Assembly: GCF_003666015.1 (NCBI RefSeq)
Contig: NZ_QPLT01000003.1
Span: forward strand, 219,999 to 283,998
Length of the DNA: 64,000 nt
DNA from: Halorubrum sp. Atlit-26R
GTDB lineage: Archaea; Halobacteriota; Halobacteria; Halobacteriales; Haloferacaceae
Direction: 5' to 3'
The notes under the pieces are model-generated. The model saw only the letters and a program-made list of their open reading frames with translations, searched no databases and was not told the DNA's origin. A program made the position numbers and the translations under genes. This document shows, piece by piece, positions 18,266 through 27,147 of this stretch (within the stretch, counting starts at the first letter, position 1; every line of letters begins with the position of its first letter).

Positions 18266-19591
18266 ATGCTGATCGCCGGAACCGTCGTCGCCGACTCCGA
18301 GACCGTCATCCCCGACGGCGCCGTCGTCGTCGAGGGGAACACGATCGCCGCGGTCGGCGAGGAGAGCGCCCTCCGCGACCGCTACCCCGACCGCGAGCGC
18401 CGCGAGTTCGACCTCGTCGCGCCCGGCCTCGTCGGCGGCCACGTCCACTCGGTCCAGTCGCTGGGCCGGGGGATCGCCGACGACGCCGCCCTCCTCGACT
18501 GGCTGTTCGACGCCGTGCTCCCGATGGAGGCCGCGATGGACGCCGAGGCCACTCGGGCCGCGGCCGAGCTGGGCTACCTGGAGTGTCTCGAATCGGGAAC
18601 GACCACCGTCGTCGACCACCTCTCCGTGAACCACGCCGACGAGGCGTTCGAGGCCGCGATCGACACGGGGATCCGCGCGCGGCTCGGCAAGGTGCTGATG
18701 GACAAGGAGTCGCCCGACGGGCTCATCGAAGAGACCGACGCCGCGCTCGCGGAGAGCGAGGCCCTGATCCGAGAGTACCACGGCGCCGCCGACGGCCGCG
18801 TCCGGTACGCGGTGACGCCGCGGTTCGCCGTCACCTGCACCGAGGAGTGCTTGCGCGGCTGCCGCGAACTGGCCGACCGGTACGACGGCGTGACGATCCA
18901 CACCCACGCCAGCGAGAACGAGGACGAGATCGAGACGGTGGAGGCCGACACCGGGAAGCGGAACGTCCTCTGGCTCGACGAGGTCGGGCTGACGGGACCG
19001 GACGTGACGCTCGCGCACTGCGTCCACACCGACGAGCGCGAGCGCGAGGTGCTCGCCGAGACCGACACGGTCGTCACCCACTGCCCCTCCTCGAACATGA
19101 AGCTCGCCTCGGGGATCGCCCCGGTTCAGGACTACCTCGAACGCGGCGTCACGGTCGCGCTCGGCAACGACGGCCCCCCGTGTAACAACACCCTCGACCC
19201 CTTTACCGAGATGCGGCAGGCGAGCCTCCTCGGCAAGGTCGACGCCCGGGACCCGACCCGCCTCCCGGCCCCGACCGTGCTGGAGATGGCGACGACCCAC
19301 GGCGCCCGGGCCGCCGGCTTCGACCGCCTCGGCGCGCTCCGCGAGGGGTACCGCGCCGACGTGATCGGGATCACGACCGACCTGACCCGGGCGACCCCGA
19401 TACACGACCCGCTCTCGCACTTAGTGTACGCCGCCCACGGCGACGACGTGGCGTTCACGATGGTCGACGGCGAGGTCCGCTACGCCGACGGCGAACACGT
19501 CGGCGTCGACGCCGCCGCCGTCCGCGAACGCGCGACGCGCCACGCGGAGCGGGTGGTGGAGACGGCCGCCATCGACGTCGCCGGACCGTAG
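18266..19591 (+). CDS. Amidohydrolase, nucleoside/SAH-deaminase-like (MtaD/DadD family)
   Basis: 441 aa from ATG 18266 (MLIAGTVVADSETVIPDGAV). Metal ligands and catalytic residues are present: HVH in GLVGGHVHSVQSLGR, HTHASENEDE, the His of TLAHCVHTDE and the Asp of VALGNDGPPCNNT, with THCPSSNMKLASG as in SAH/MTA and 5'-deoxyadenosine deaminases. The likely reaction is hydrolytic deamination of an adenosine-type nucleoside by-product of SAM metabolism in the cytoplasm. Guanine or triazine deaminase activity cannot be excluded on sequence alone. An in-frame upstream ATG (18215) is not preferred. Confidence 0.85.
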   Translation: MLIAGTVVADSETVIPDGAVVVEGNTIAAVGEESALRDRYPDRERREFDLVAPGLVGGHVHSVQSLGRGIADDAALLDWLFDAVLPMEAAMDAEATRAAAELGYLECLESGTTTVVDHLSVNHADEAFEAAIDTGIRARLGKVLMDKESPDGLIEETDAALAESEALIREYHGAADGRVRYAVTPRFAVTCTEECLRGCRELADRYDGVTIHTHASENEDEIETVEADTGKRNVLWLDEVGLTGPDVTLAHCVHTDEREREVLAETDTVVTHCPSSNMKLASGIAPVQDYLERGVTVALGNDGPPCNNTLDPFTEMRQASLLGKVDARDPTRLPAPTVLEMATTHGARAAGFDRLGALREGYRADVIGITTDLTRATPIHDPLSHLVYAAHGDDVAFTMVDGEVRYADGEHVGVDAAAVRERATRHAERVVETAAIDVAGP

Positions 19592-19639
19592 CCTCGTCGC
19601 CGTCGATCTCGCGCCGCGAGAAACGGGGAGGTCCGCGAC

Positions 19640-20041
19640 CTACGAGGAGGTCTCGACCGACGAGGCGGCCGCGGACGGGCACTTCGCCCACCGCAGCGCG
19701 GCGTCGTCGTCGTTGAACGCCTCGGTGTCGACGCCCTCGACGTCGATGGTCCGCTTGAGGTACCGCCGCTTCGAGCGCTGACCGACGACGGCGAACCGGT
19801 CGACGCCGCGGGCGACCGCGATCTGCGCGGACTCGCGGAGCGCCCGGCGGCCGGCGTCCGAACACGGACGGCTCGTCCGCACGACGATCACGACGGCGTT
19901 GACGGTGTTGGGGTCCGTCGCGATCCGCCACCGATCGAGCAGCGACTCGCCGTCCGCGGGGCTCAGTCCAGTCCCGTGTGGGAACTCGACGACGAGGACG
20001 TCGTCCTCGACCCGCAGCAGCCAGCGCTCGCTCGGTTCCAT
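19640..20041 (-). CDS. Small STAS/SpoIIAA-like soluble protein
   Basis: 133 aa from ATG 20041. The pattern of a strand (WLLRVEDDVLVVEFPHG), then helix, a strand ending in a charged loop (NTVNAVVIVVRTSRPCSDAG), helix and strand (VARGVDRFAVVGQRSKRRYL) suggests an alpha/beta STAS-like fold. I do not see a conserved phosphorylatable Ser at the expected place, so the assignment is structural guesswork. TATAAAC (reverse of TTTATA) at 20066-20072 lies about 28 nt upstream. The gene is convergent with the amidohydrolase. Confidence 0.6.
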   Translation of the reverse strand: MEPSERWLLRVEDDVLVVEFPHGTGLSPADGESLLDRWRIATDPNTVNAVVIVVRTSRPCSDAGRRALRESAQIAVARGVDRFAVVGQRSKRRYLKRTIDVEGVDTEAFNDDDAALRWAKCPSAAASSVETSS

Positions 20042-20065
20042 GGCATCCCCTATCACGTACGGGGG

Positions 20066-20072
20066 TATAAAC
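20066..20072 (-). promoter_or_regulatory. TATA box for the STAS-like gene
   Basis: GTTTATA on the minus strand is centred about 28 nt from the ATG at 20041, fixing that start over the in-frame ATG at 20056. The remaining gap to 20257 is AT-richer near 20080-20100 and holds no gene I can support. Confidence 0.5.
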
Positions 20073-20257
20073 TACACTCTCTAAATATCTCGTTTGATAC
20101 CCAACTGCTCCGGTCGCCGACGCGATCCGGTTGACGTGCGATCCGCGCCGAGGAGTACGTGCGGGCGTCGCCGGTGCGGTCGCCCGTCCGTTATCAGCGC
20201 AGGAGATTCGGCGGGAGATCGGCGGAGAGTGTCGCGGTCCTCGTCGGGTCCAGCGCG

Positions 20258-21019
20258 TCAGTCGTGCCGAGCCGCAGTCTCGTCGAGCGCGTCGACGACC
20301 GCTGTCGCGAGCGCGTCGAACGACGCCTCGTCGGGGACGACGTCGACGTCGATGCCGCGGTCGGCGGCCGTCTCCGCGGTCGGCGGGCCGATGACGCCGA
20401 CCACCGCGTCCGCGAGTCCGGCACGAGCCGCGTCCTCGACGCCGCGGTCCGCGGCCGCCGCGAGGAAGTTGTCGACGGTGAGCGAGGAGGTGAACGCGAC
20501 GGCGTCGAGGTCGCCGGCCGCGGCCAGCTCCGCGGAGTCTCCCGCGCCGGTCGGCCGCGTGAGCCGGTACAGGACGGTCTCGGTCACGTCCGCGCCGGCC
20601 TCGCGCAGGCCGTCGAGGAGGACGTCGCTGCCGTGGTCCGAGCGGGCGACGACGACGCGCTCGCCGGCGACGCGCGGTTCGAGCGCCGCGACAAGCCCGG
20701 CCGAGGTGTACTCTTCCGGGACGACGTCGACCGTCCAGCCCGCCTCGCGGGCGGCCGCGGCGGTGGCGGGGCCGATCGCCGCGAGGTCGGCGTCGCCGGG
20801 CTCCCAGCCGGCCGCGGCGGCCAGTTCGACCCCCGTCTTACTCGTGAGGGCGACGAGCGGCGCGGAGGCGGGGACGGCGCCCGTCGGCTCGACTTCGAGC
20901 ATCGGGTCGGGGACCGGCTCCGCGCCGAGCGAGCGAAGCAGCTCGACGGCCGCCTCGATCCGCTCGTCGTCCGGCCGGAAGACGGCCACGCGCGGCCTTC
21001 GGCTCCCGTCGCCGCTCAC
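20258..21019 (-). CDS. hemD: Uroporphyrinogen-III synthase
   Basis: 253 aa from a GTG that overlaps the cobA stop (GTGA). HemD cyclises and inverts ring D of hydroxymethylbilane to give uroporphyrinogen III. The sequence shows the bilobed pattern: VAVFRPDDERIEAAVELLRS at the start, PLVALTSKTGVELAA, DLAAIGPATAAAAREAG, then the second lobe with VAFTSSLTVDNFLAAA and VGVIGPPTAETAADRGIDVD. HemD proteins are poorly conserved, so context with hemC and cobA carries weight. It is the last gene of hemC-cobA-hemD. Confidence 0.9.
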   Translation of the reverse strand: MSGDGSRRPRVAVFRPDDERIEAAVELLRSLGAEPVPDPMLEVEPTGAVPASAPLVALTSKTGVELAAAAGWEPGDADLAAIGPATAAAAREAGWTVDVVPEEYTSAGLVAALEPRVAGERVVVARSDHGSDVLLDGLREAGADVTETVLYRLTRPTGAGDSAELAAAGDLDAVAFTSSLTVDNFLAAAADRGVEDAARAGLADAVVGVIGPPTAETAADRGIDVDVVPDEASFDALATAVVDALDETAARHD

Positions 21020-21912
21020 GCCCCGTCACCCCCGGCCGACTCGTCTTCTTCCTGCTCCTCGCCCGCCGACCGAACCGGCGCCGAGCCGGCGTTTTCGAGG
21101 AAGGTCACGACGCGGTCGCGGGTCGCGGCCACGTCGCCGATCACGGTGATCGCGGGCGGCTCGATCCCCGCCTCGTCGCGGACGTCGACGATCGTGTCGA
21201 GCGTGCCGGTCGCGACGCGCATCTCCGGCCACGTCGCGCGCTCGACGAGCGCGACGGGGGTGTCGCCGTCGAGGCCGGCGTCGCGGAGCGCGGCGGCGTA
21301 CGCCGGCAGCTTCCCGACGCCCATCAGCACGACGACCGTCCCGCCGGTCGCCGCGAGCGCGTCCCAGTCGACCGCGGACTCCTCCTTCGTCGGGTCCTCG
21401 TGGCCCGTGACGAACGAGACCGAGGAGGCGTGGTCGCGGTGCGTCACCGGGATCCCGGCGACCGCGGGGCCGGCGATGGCCGAGGTGACGCCGGGGACGA
21501 CCTCGAAGGGGACTCCCTCCTCCGCGAGGTGTTCGGCCTCCTCGCCGCCGCGGCCGAAGACGAACGGGTCGCCGCCCTTCAGCCGGACGACGCGGTTCCC
21601 CTCCCGGGCCAACTCGACCATGCGCCGGTTGGTGTACTCCTGCGGCGTCCACTCGCCGCCGGCGCGCTTCCCGACGTCCTCCCGTTTCGCCTCGGGGATC
21701 TCGCCGAGAATTTCGGGGCCCGGCAGCTTGTCGTGGAGGACCACGTCGGCCGACTCGATCAGCCGCTTCGCCTTGACCGTGAGAAGATCCGGGTCGCCCG
21801 GCCCGGAGCCGACGAGGAAGACGGTGCCGACCCGCTCGTCGCGGCCGCGCGTCGGGGGCTCGTTCGCGTCGGATCCGGGACCCGCGCCGGGACCGGCAGC
21901 GTCCTCACTCAT
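21016..21912 (-). CDS. cobA: Uroporphyrinogen-III C-methyltransferase (SUMT)
   Basis: 298 aa. It methylates uroporphyrinogen III at C2 and C7 with SAM to make precorrin-2, for siroheme and cobalamin. After an acidic N-terminal tail of about 25 residues come the SUMT signatures: VFLVGSGPGDPDLLTVKAKR, DVVLHDKLPG, VRLKGGDPFVFGRGGEEAEH, VPFEVVPGVTSAIAGPAVAG, VTGHEDPTK and TVVVLMGVGKL. It lies between hemC (overlap 8 nt) and hemD (overlap 4 nt), so the branch-point enzymes are made together. A C-terminal acidic extension is typical of halophiles. Confidence 0.95.
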   Translation of the reverse strand: MSEDAAGPGAGPGSDANEPPTRGRDERVGTVFLVGSGPGDPDLLTVKAKRLIESADVVLHDKLPGPEILGEIPEAKREDVGKRAGGEWTPQEYTNRRMVELAREGNRVVRLKGGDPFVFGRGGEEAEHLAEEGVPFEVVPGVTSAIAGPAVAGIPVTHRDHASSVSFVTGHEDPTKEESAVDWDALAATGGTVVVLMGVGKLPAYAAALRDAGLDGDTPVALVERATWPEMRVATGTLDTIVDVRDEAGIEPPAITVIGDVAATRDRVVTFLENAGSAPVRSAGEEQEEDESAGGDGA

Positions 21913-23059
21913 CGTCCTCCCCGGTCTCCGCCTCCTCGCGCGCCTCGGCGATCAGGTCGTCGGCGCCGCGGTCCGCGAGGTCCGCGGCGAACTCGGCGGC
22001 GGCCGTGCCGTGCGACCGGACCGGAAGGTCGCGGGTGTCCGCCACCTCCTCGGTGCCGTCGGTCGAGAGGACCCGCGCCCGGACGTGGACGTGTTCGCCC
22101 CGAACCATCGCGGAGACGCCGATCGGCGCGACGCAGCCGCCGTTGAGCTCGCCGAGGACCGTCCGCTCGACGGTGACCGCGACGCGGGTCCGCGGGTGGT
22201 CGACCGCGTCGCGGACCGCCTCGATCACGTCCGGGTCGCTCGCGGTGACCGCGATGGCGCCCTGTCCGGCCGCGGGGACGAACTCCTCGCGCGGGAGCCG
22301 CGTCGTCTCCACCTCGTGGAAGAGGTTCGAGCGGCGCAGGCCCGCCTCGGCGAGGACGACCGCGTCGTACTCCGTCTCGACCTGCCGCTCCATCGCCGCG
22401 CGTTCGAGGTCCGACAGCGAGTCGAACCACTCCTCGACGGTGCGGTCGAACTCCTCGTCGACCTCGTCGTCCGCGTCGTCGGCTTCGTCACCCTGATCCT
22501 CCGCGTCGCGGTCCTCCTCAGCGGTCAGGGCGCTCTCCTCGCCCGACGCGATCAGCCGCCGCTCGTGTTCCGCCTGAAGGCCGGGCGCGAGCAGCTTCTC
22601 TAATCGGGTGTCGACGTTGCCGCGGATCGGCTCGACCGTGAGGTCGGGCCGGGCGGCCCGGATCTGCGCGCCCCGGCGGAGCGAGCCGGTTCCGACGACA
22701 GCCCCCGACGGGAGGTCCTCGATGCCGAGCCCCTCGGGGTGGACGACCACGTCGCCGGAGGGCGCGCGCTCGGGGACGCCCGCGACGACGAGGTCGGCCA
22801 TCTCCTCGGTCGGGAGGTCCTTCAGCGAGTGGACCGCGAGGTCGGCGTCGCCGGTGAGCACCTCCTCGTCTAAGGCGCGCACGAACGCCCCGGTCTTCCC
22901 GAGGCGGTGGATCAGTTCGTCTGGGATCTGGTCGCCGCGCGTCTCCACCTGCCGGAGTTCCACGTCGCGGCGCCGGCTCGACAGCGCCTCGCGGACGGTC
23001 TCGGCCTGTCGAAGGGCTAAGTCCGACCCGCGGGTCGCGAGCCTGAGCGTTTCGGTCAT
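21905..23059 (-). CDS. hemC: Porphobilinogen deaminase (hydroxymethylbilane synthase)
   Basis: 384 aa from ATG 23059 (MTETLRLATRGSDLAL). It polymerises four porphobilinogens. Seen: the N-terminal RGSDLALRQAETV, the catalytic-Asp region AVHSLKDLPTEE, GTGSLRRGAQIRAARPDL, NVDTRLEKL, and ELNGGCVAPIGV, whose Cys carries the dipyrromethane cofactor. Between NVDTRLEKL and EYDAVVLAEAGLRR lies an insert of about 75 residues, very acidic (DEADDADDEVDEEFD), which explains the length above the usual 310-320. It leads the hemC-cobA-hemD operon. Confidence 0.95.
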   Translation of the reverse strand: MTETLRLATRGSDLALRQAETVREALSSRRRDVELRQVETRGDQIPDELIHRLGKTGAFVRALDEEVLTGDADLAVHSLKDLPTEEMADLVVAGVPERAPSGDVVVHPEGLGIEDLPSGAVVGTGSLRRGAQIRAARPDLTVEPIRGNVDTRLEKLLAPGLQAEHERRLIASGEESALTAEEDRDAEDQGDEADDADDEVDEEFDRTVEEWFDSLSDLERAAMERQVETEYDAVVLAEAGLRRSNLFHEVETTRLPREEFVPAAGQGAIAVTASDPDVIEAVRDAVDHPRTRVAVTVERTVLGELNGGCVAPIGVSAMVRGEHVHVRARVLSTDGTEEVADTRDLPVRSHGTAAAEFAADLADRGADDLIAEAREEAETGEDDE

Positions 23060-23227
23060 ACGCGGACTGAGGTCCCCCGCGTTCAAAAGCGCACCAGTTC
23101 GGCCGCCTCAGCGGCCGCGACCGTCCGGTGCCGCGTTCGCGGGGGTGACGCGTCCGCTCGCTGGGTCCGAGGCAACTCCCGCCACGGTCACGGACCCTTT
23201 ATCAGTCGGTCCCGAAGCGACGACGAG

Positions 23228-24316
23228 ATGGCACGCGCGAGCGCCGGGGGCCGGCTCCACTTCGGCTTCTGTAACCTCAGCCTCTCGCACGAGCGGCTGT
23301 ACGGCGCCCTCGGCGTCGGGCTCGACGCCCCCCGCGTCGTCGTCGACGCGGAGCCGGCCTCGGCGGTGAGCGTGACGGTCGACGAGGCGGAGGGGAACCA
23401 ACCGGAGTCGGCCGATTCCGCTCCGAGCGTGCGCGACGACGTTCGCGAGTATGCGACCGCGGCCCTCGACCTGCTCGACGTCGACGGCGCCCGGGTCGCG
23501 GTCCGCGAGTCGCTCCCGCGACACGCCGGGCTCGGCAGCGGGACGCAGCTGGCGGCGGCGACGCTCGCGGCCGTCGCGACCGCCCACGGCGAGCCAGCGC
23601 GGGTGCGCGAGCGCGCGCCGGCCCTCGGCCGCGGCGGGCGCTCCGGCGTCGGCGTCGCGACGTTCGAAGGGGGCGGGTTCGTCCTCGACGCCGGCCACCC
23701 GACCGCGCGCTTCACGACGGACCGCCCCGCGGACGGCGAGTGGAGCGTCCCGCCGGTAGCCGCCCGCCACTCCGTCCCCGACGACTGGCGGTTCCTGCTC
23801 GTCAAGCCCGACGCGGACGCCGGGCGGAACGGCGCGGCCGAGGACGACGCGATGCGCGCGGCGGTCGAGCGCGCGGAGCCGGGACTCGCCGACAGGATCG
23901 GCGGGATCGTCACCCGGCGCGTCCTCCCCGCGGTCGCGGCGGGGGACGCGGAGGCGTTCGGCGCGGCAGTCGCGGAGATCGGTCGGCTCAACGGCGCGTG
24001 GTACGCCGACGAGCAGGGGGGCGTGTACCGGCCGCCCGTCGGCGAAATCGTCGACGCGCTCTCGGGCGCCGCGTCGGTGTTCGGCGCCGGGCAGTCCTCG
24101 TGGGGGCCGACCGTCTACGGCGTCACCGACGCGGCCCGCGCGGACGCGGCGCGCGACGCCGGCGAACGCGCGCTCGACGCGGCCGGGGTCGACGGCGAGG
24201 TGTCGGTCGTCCGCGCGTCGAACGAGGGCGCGCGGATCGACGCGGAGCGCGGGGCGGAACCGCCCTCGGCCGACCCGGAGAGGGGTAACACTAAGCCCCG
24301 CGGCGACGGGGCGTAA
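23228..24316 (+). CDS. Beta-ribofuranosylaminobenzene 5'-phosphate synthase-like GHMP protein
   Basis: 362 aa. The GHMP phosphate-binding motif is LPRHAGLGSGTQLAAATLAA (about 97-116), the form seen in beta-RFAP synthases, and the N-terminus RASAGGRLHFGFCNLS is also typical of them. Other landmarks are GRGGRSGVGVATFEGGGFVL and FGAGQSSWGPTVYG. Beta-RFAP synthase joins phosphoribosyl pyrophosphate and p-aminobenzoate in methanopterin-type cofactor synthesis. Whether a haloarchaeon uses it for a methanopterin-like C1 carrier is open. It is divergent from hemC and only 3 nt from the next gene. Confidence 0.82.
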   Translation: MARASAGGRLHFGFCNLSLSHERLYGALGVGLDAPRVVVDAEPASAVSVTVDEAEGNQPESADSAPSVRDDVREYATAALDLLDVDGARVAVRESLPRHAGLGSGTQLAAATLAAVATAHGEPARVRERAPALGRGGRSGVGVATFEGGGFVLDAGHPTARFTTDRPADGEWSVPPVAARHSVPDDWRFLLVKPDADAGRNGAAEDDAMRAAVERAEPGLADRIGGIVTRRVLPAVAAGDAEAFGAAVAEIGRLNGAWYADEQGGVYRPPVGEIVDALSGAASVFGAGQSSWGPTVYGVTDAARADAARDAGERALDAAGVDGEVSVVRASNEGARIDAERGAEPPSADPERGNTKPRGDGA

Positions 24317-24319
24317 CCC

Positions 24320-25156
24320 ATGTCCAGTGTTCCGTTCGGGGTCGCGCGCCTCGACTCGATCCTCGGGGGCGGCGCGCCGGCCGGCAGCGTGGTGTTGCTC
24401 GCGGGCGAGGCCGGCGCCGGCGCCCGGGAGTTCGGGTACACCAGCGCGGCGATGAACGCCTTGGCGGGCGCCGACGAGGAGCTGTTCGACCTCTACTACG
24501 GCGACGTCGACGCCGACGCGACGCTGCCCGAGTCCGTCCACTACATCTCCTTCACCGCCGACACCGAGGCGATCACCCGGGAGATGGGGTACACGATGGA
24601 TTCGGAGATCGTCGACGCGGCGGTCGACGAGATCTCCTTCCGGGACCTTTCGCCGGAGTACTTCCAGCTGTCGCCCGTGCCGCGCGACTGGTACGAGACG
24701 GAGACCGCCTCGATCACCGAGCTCGGCGACCGCGGCGAGTACGAGGACGTGCTCACGGCGTTCGGCGACTACCTCTCGGAACACGGCGAGCGGAGCCTCG
24801 TCTGCATCGACTCCGTCACCGACCTCGTCTCGATGGCCTCCGACGACACCGACTGGAGCGACGTCGCCATGGTGATGAAGGGATTAAAGAAGGCGGCCTA
24901 CGAGTGGGGCGCCCTCGTCCTCGTGTTGGTGAACACAGACGCGCTCAGCGAGCGAGAGTTCGGCACGCTGATGGACGCCGCGGGCGGGACGCTCCAGTTC
25001 TCCTGGGAGAGCGGCGGCTCCCAGCGCGCCCGAACGATGTTCGTCCGCGAGTTCCGCGGCGTGCTCTCGCGGCTGGAGGCCGAGAACATCGTCCGCTTCG
25101 AGACCGAGATCCACGAGGGCGGGTTCGACATCAGCGACGTGCGGAAGATCCGGTAG
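24320..25156 (+). CDS. RecA/KaiC-superfamily protein with degenerate Walker A
   Basis: 278 aa. The fold cues are those of KaiC/RadA-like (HTR-like) proteins: GVARLDSILGGGAPAGSVVL at the start, a P-loop position reading AGEAGAGAREFGYTSA with Arg-Glu in place of Lys-Ser/Thr, and a Walker B-like SLVCIDSVTDLVSMA. The middle is acidic (FDLYYGDVDADATLPESVHY). Loss of the P-loop lysine suggests it no longer hydrolyses ATP in the usual way, or acts as a partner of an active RecA-like protein. It is 3 nt downstream of the GHMP gene, so co-transcribed. Confidence 0.75.
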   Translation: MSSVPFGVARLDSILGGGAPAGSVVLLAGEAGAGAREFGYTSAAMNALAGADEELFDLYYGDVDADATLPESVHYISFTADTEAITREMGYTMDSEIVDAAVDEISFRDLSPEYFQLSPVPRDWYETETASITELGDRGEYEDVLTAFGDYLSEHGERSLVCIDSVTDLVSMASDDTDWSDVAMVMKGLKKAAYEWGALVLVLVNTDALSEREFGTLMDAAGGTLQFSWESGGSQRARTMFVREFRGVLSRLEAENIVRFETEIHEGGFDISDVRKIR

Positions 25157-25180
25157 CGGACGCGCCCCGCTCCCTCGATT

Positions 25181-25280
25181 CCGCCCGCCGCTCTCGACTC
25201 CACCTGCCGCTCTCGATTCCGCTCGCCGCTCTCGATTCCGCTCGCCGCTCTCGATTCCGCCCGCCGCTCTCGACTCCGCC
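25181..25280. repeat. 19-bp minisatellite, about five copies
   Basis: CGCTCGCCGCTCTCGATTC repeats head to tail about five times with few changes (CGCCCGCCGCTCTCGACTC and similar) in the gap between the RecA-like gene and the next gene. No function is apparent; slippage or a structured 3' region are possibilities. Confidence 0.8.
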
Positions 25281-25359
25281 GAGTATCGATCCGGAGAACG
25301 CCGCGACAGGTTACTTAAGCCTCGCCCCGCAACGGCAGGTAGATGACGGAGGATCCGCG

Positions 25360-26325
25360 ATGAGCGACCTCGACCCCGCGGCGGCCGCCCTCGACGCCGC
25401 GGCCGAGGACGCCGGCGTGAGCCGCGAGGAGCTCCTCAAGCGCGCGCTCGTCGCGCTCGCGGAGTCCGAGGGGATCGACGTCCCCGATTCCGAGGAGGTG
25501 GCGGCGATCGAGGCCCGCCTCGACGACCTCGACGCGGAGCTGGACGAGAAGGTCGCCGACCTCCGCGAGCGGTTCGTCGACCTCTACCGCGAGGTGGAGT
25601 CGCTCAACGCCGGAGGGGAAGACACCGGCGACGCGGAGGGCGCGGCCCCGGCGCGGATCGACGACCTCGCCGACGAACTGGAAGAGGTCGCCGCCCGGCT
25701 GGACCGGCTCGACGCGGAGGTCGCCGACGCGCCCTCCTCGGACCGGGTCGACGACCTCCGGGAGCGGCTGGAGGCGCTCGACGACCGCCTCGACGACCTG
25801 GACGCGGTCCGCGACCGACTGGACGCGTTCGGCGACCGCCTCGACGAGGCCGACGAACGCGTCGACGCCGTGGACGACCGCCTCGACGGCGTCGAGGCGG
25901 ACCTCGACGGGATCTCGGGGGAGAAACTGACCGAGATCGACGACAAGCTCTCGCGGGTCGCGAACGCGGTGGTTAGGGTCAAACGCCGGCTCGACGCGGC
26001 CGAGCGCGACCGCGCCGACCGCGAGCGCGTCGACGCGCTGACGCGGACGGCGAACCGACACGGGGTGCGGACCGCCGACTGCGACCACTGCGGCGGCGGC
26101 GTGGAGTTAGGGCTGCTGTCGGCGCCGGAGTGTCCCCACTGCGGGCGCCGGTTCGAGGAGTTAGAGCCGAACACCGGCTTCCTCGGCACGTCGAAGCTCC
26201 TCGTCGCGGACCGGCCCGCGATCGACGGCGACGTCGGGGACGGCGACCGCGACGAGATGAGCCGGACGACCGACCGAACGAGCACCGCCGCGAGCGACGG
26301 CGGGCCGGACGGGGACCGCCGATGA
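25360..26325 (+). CDS. Long coiled-coil protein with C-terminal zinc ribbon
   Basis: 321 aa from ATG 25360. Residues 1-40 are helical (ALDAAAEDAGVSREELLKRA). Residues about 45-215 are a long acidic coiled coil rich in the phrase RLDDLDA/DRLD. Near residue 235 a four-cysteine knuckle pair, CDHCGGGVELGLLSAPECPH followed by CGR, should bind zinc. An acidic/Thr tail follows. There is no signal or membrane segment. It overlaps the next gene (ATGA), so both are made together. It may be a cytoplasmic adaptor; I do not recognise a functional family. Confidence 0.75.
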   Translation: MSDLDPAAAALDAAAEDAGVSREELLKRALVALAESEGIDVPDSEEVAAIEARLDDLDAELDEKVADLRERFVDLYREVESLNAGGEDTGDAEGAAPARIDDLADELEEVAARLDRLDAEVADAPSSDRVDDLRERLEALDDRLDDLDAVRDRLDAFGDRLDEADERVDAVDDRLDGVEADLDGISGEKLTEIDDKLSRVANAVVRVKRRLDAAERDRADRERVDALTRTANRHGVRTADCDHCGGGVELGLLSAPECPHCGRRFEELEPNTGFLGTSKLLVADRPAIDGDVGDGDRDEMSRTTDRTSTAASDGGPDGDRR

Positions 26326-27059
26326 GCGACGACCGGTCCGACGACCCGGAGACCGACCCCTTCGGCGACGACGACTCGGACGGGGACCCCTTCGGTGACG
26401 ATCCGTTCGGCGACGAACCGAGCGACGAGACCGACGACGGCTTCGACGACTCCGACGCGGACGAAGCCGACGACCCCTTCGCGGCGCTCGGGGAGGGAGT
26501 CGACGACGGCCCCGACCGCGCCCGAGACGACGCCCGCGGCTCCGACGACGTCGATATCGGGTGGGAAGCGGACGCCGCGGCTACCGACGACGGCGGCGAG
26601 ACATCGTCCCGGGCGGACCCGGAGCCGAGCGCGTCCGCGGACCCCGAACCGAGCGCCCCGGCGGGCGACCCGTTCGCCGAACTGGACGCCGACGCGCCGA
26701 CCGACGAGGACCCCTTCGAGTCGATGGGGAGCGGCGACGTCGGCGAGGAGGACGTGTGGGAGGCGCTCGACGAGGGGACGTCGGTCGGCGCCGACGCGGC
26801 CGGGAGCGCTGCGGTCGGCGACGCGGAGGCGCCCGGCTCCGAGTTCGCGGGAACGGCGCCGGGCGCCGGGACCCTCGGCGACGAGCGCGTGGTCGACAAG
26901 CGGAGCTACTGCCAGCAGTGCCCGCACTTCACGGCGCCGCCGGAGACGTCGTGTACCCACGAGGGGACCGAAATCGTCGAGTCGGTCGACTTCTCCCGGT
27001 TCCGAGTCCGCGACTGCCCGATGGTCGACGCGGAGGACCCCGCCTTCGACGAAGAGTAA
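26322..27059 (+). CDS. Acidic disordered protein with C-terminal Cys cluster
   Basis: 245 aa from ATG 26322, overlapping the previous stop. About 185 residues are extremely acidic and low-complexity (repeated DPFGDD, DPFAALG, DPFAELD, DPFESMG). The ordered C-terminus (about 190-245) contains CQQCPHFTAPPETSCTHEGT and RDCPMVD, a four- or five-Cys set that may bind metal. The DPF-x-x-(L/M)G repeats look like short linear binding motifs. It forms a two-gene unit with the coiled-coil zinc-ribbon protein. Function unknown. Confidence 0.7.
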   Translation: MSDDRSDDPETDPFGDDDSDGDPFGDDPFGDEPSDETDDGFDDSDADEADDPFAALGEGVDDGPDRARDDARGSDDVDIGWEADAAATDDGGETSSRADPEPSASADPEPSAPAGDPFAELDADAPTDEDPFESMGSGDVGEEDVWEALDEGTSVGADAAGSAAVGDAEAPGSEFAGTAPGAGTLGDERVVDKRSYCQQCPHFTAPPETSCTHEGTEIVESVDFSRFRVRDCPMVDAEDPAFDEE

Positions 27060-27147
27060 CCGCAAGTAGTTTCTCTCTGACGGTAGCGCATCCGCCAGAA
27101 ATTTCTGAACACGTTCAAGTCATCTCGGCAGATAATGCCCTCTTCAC

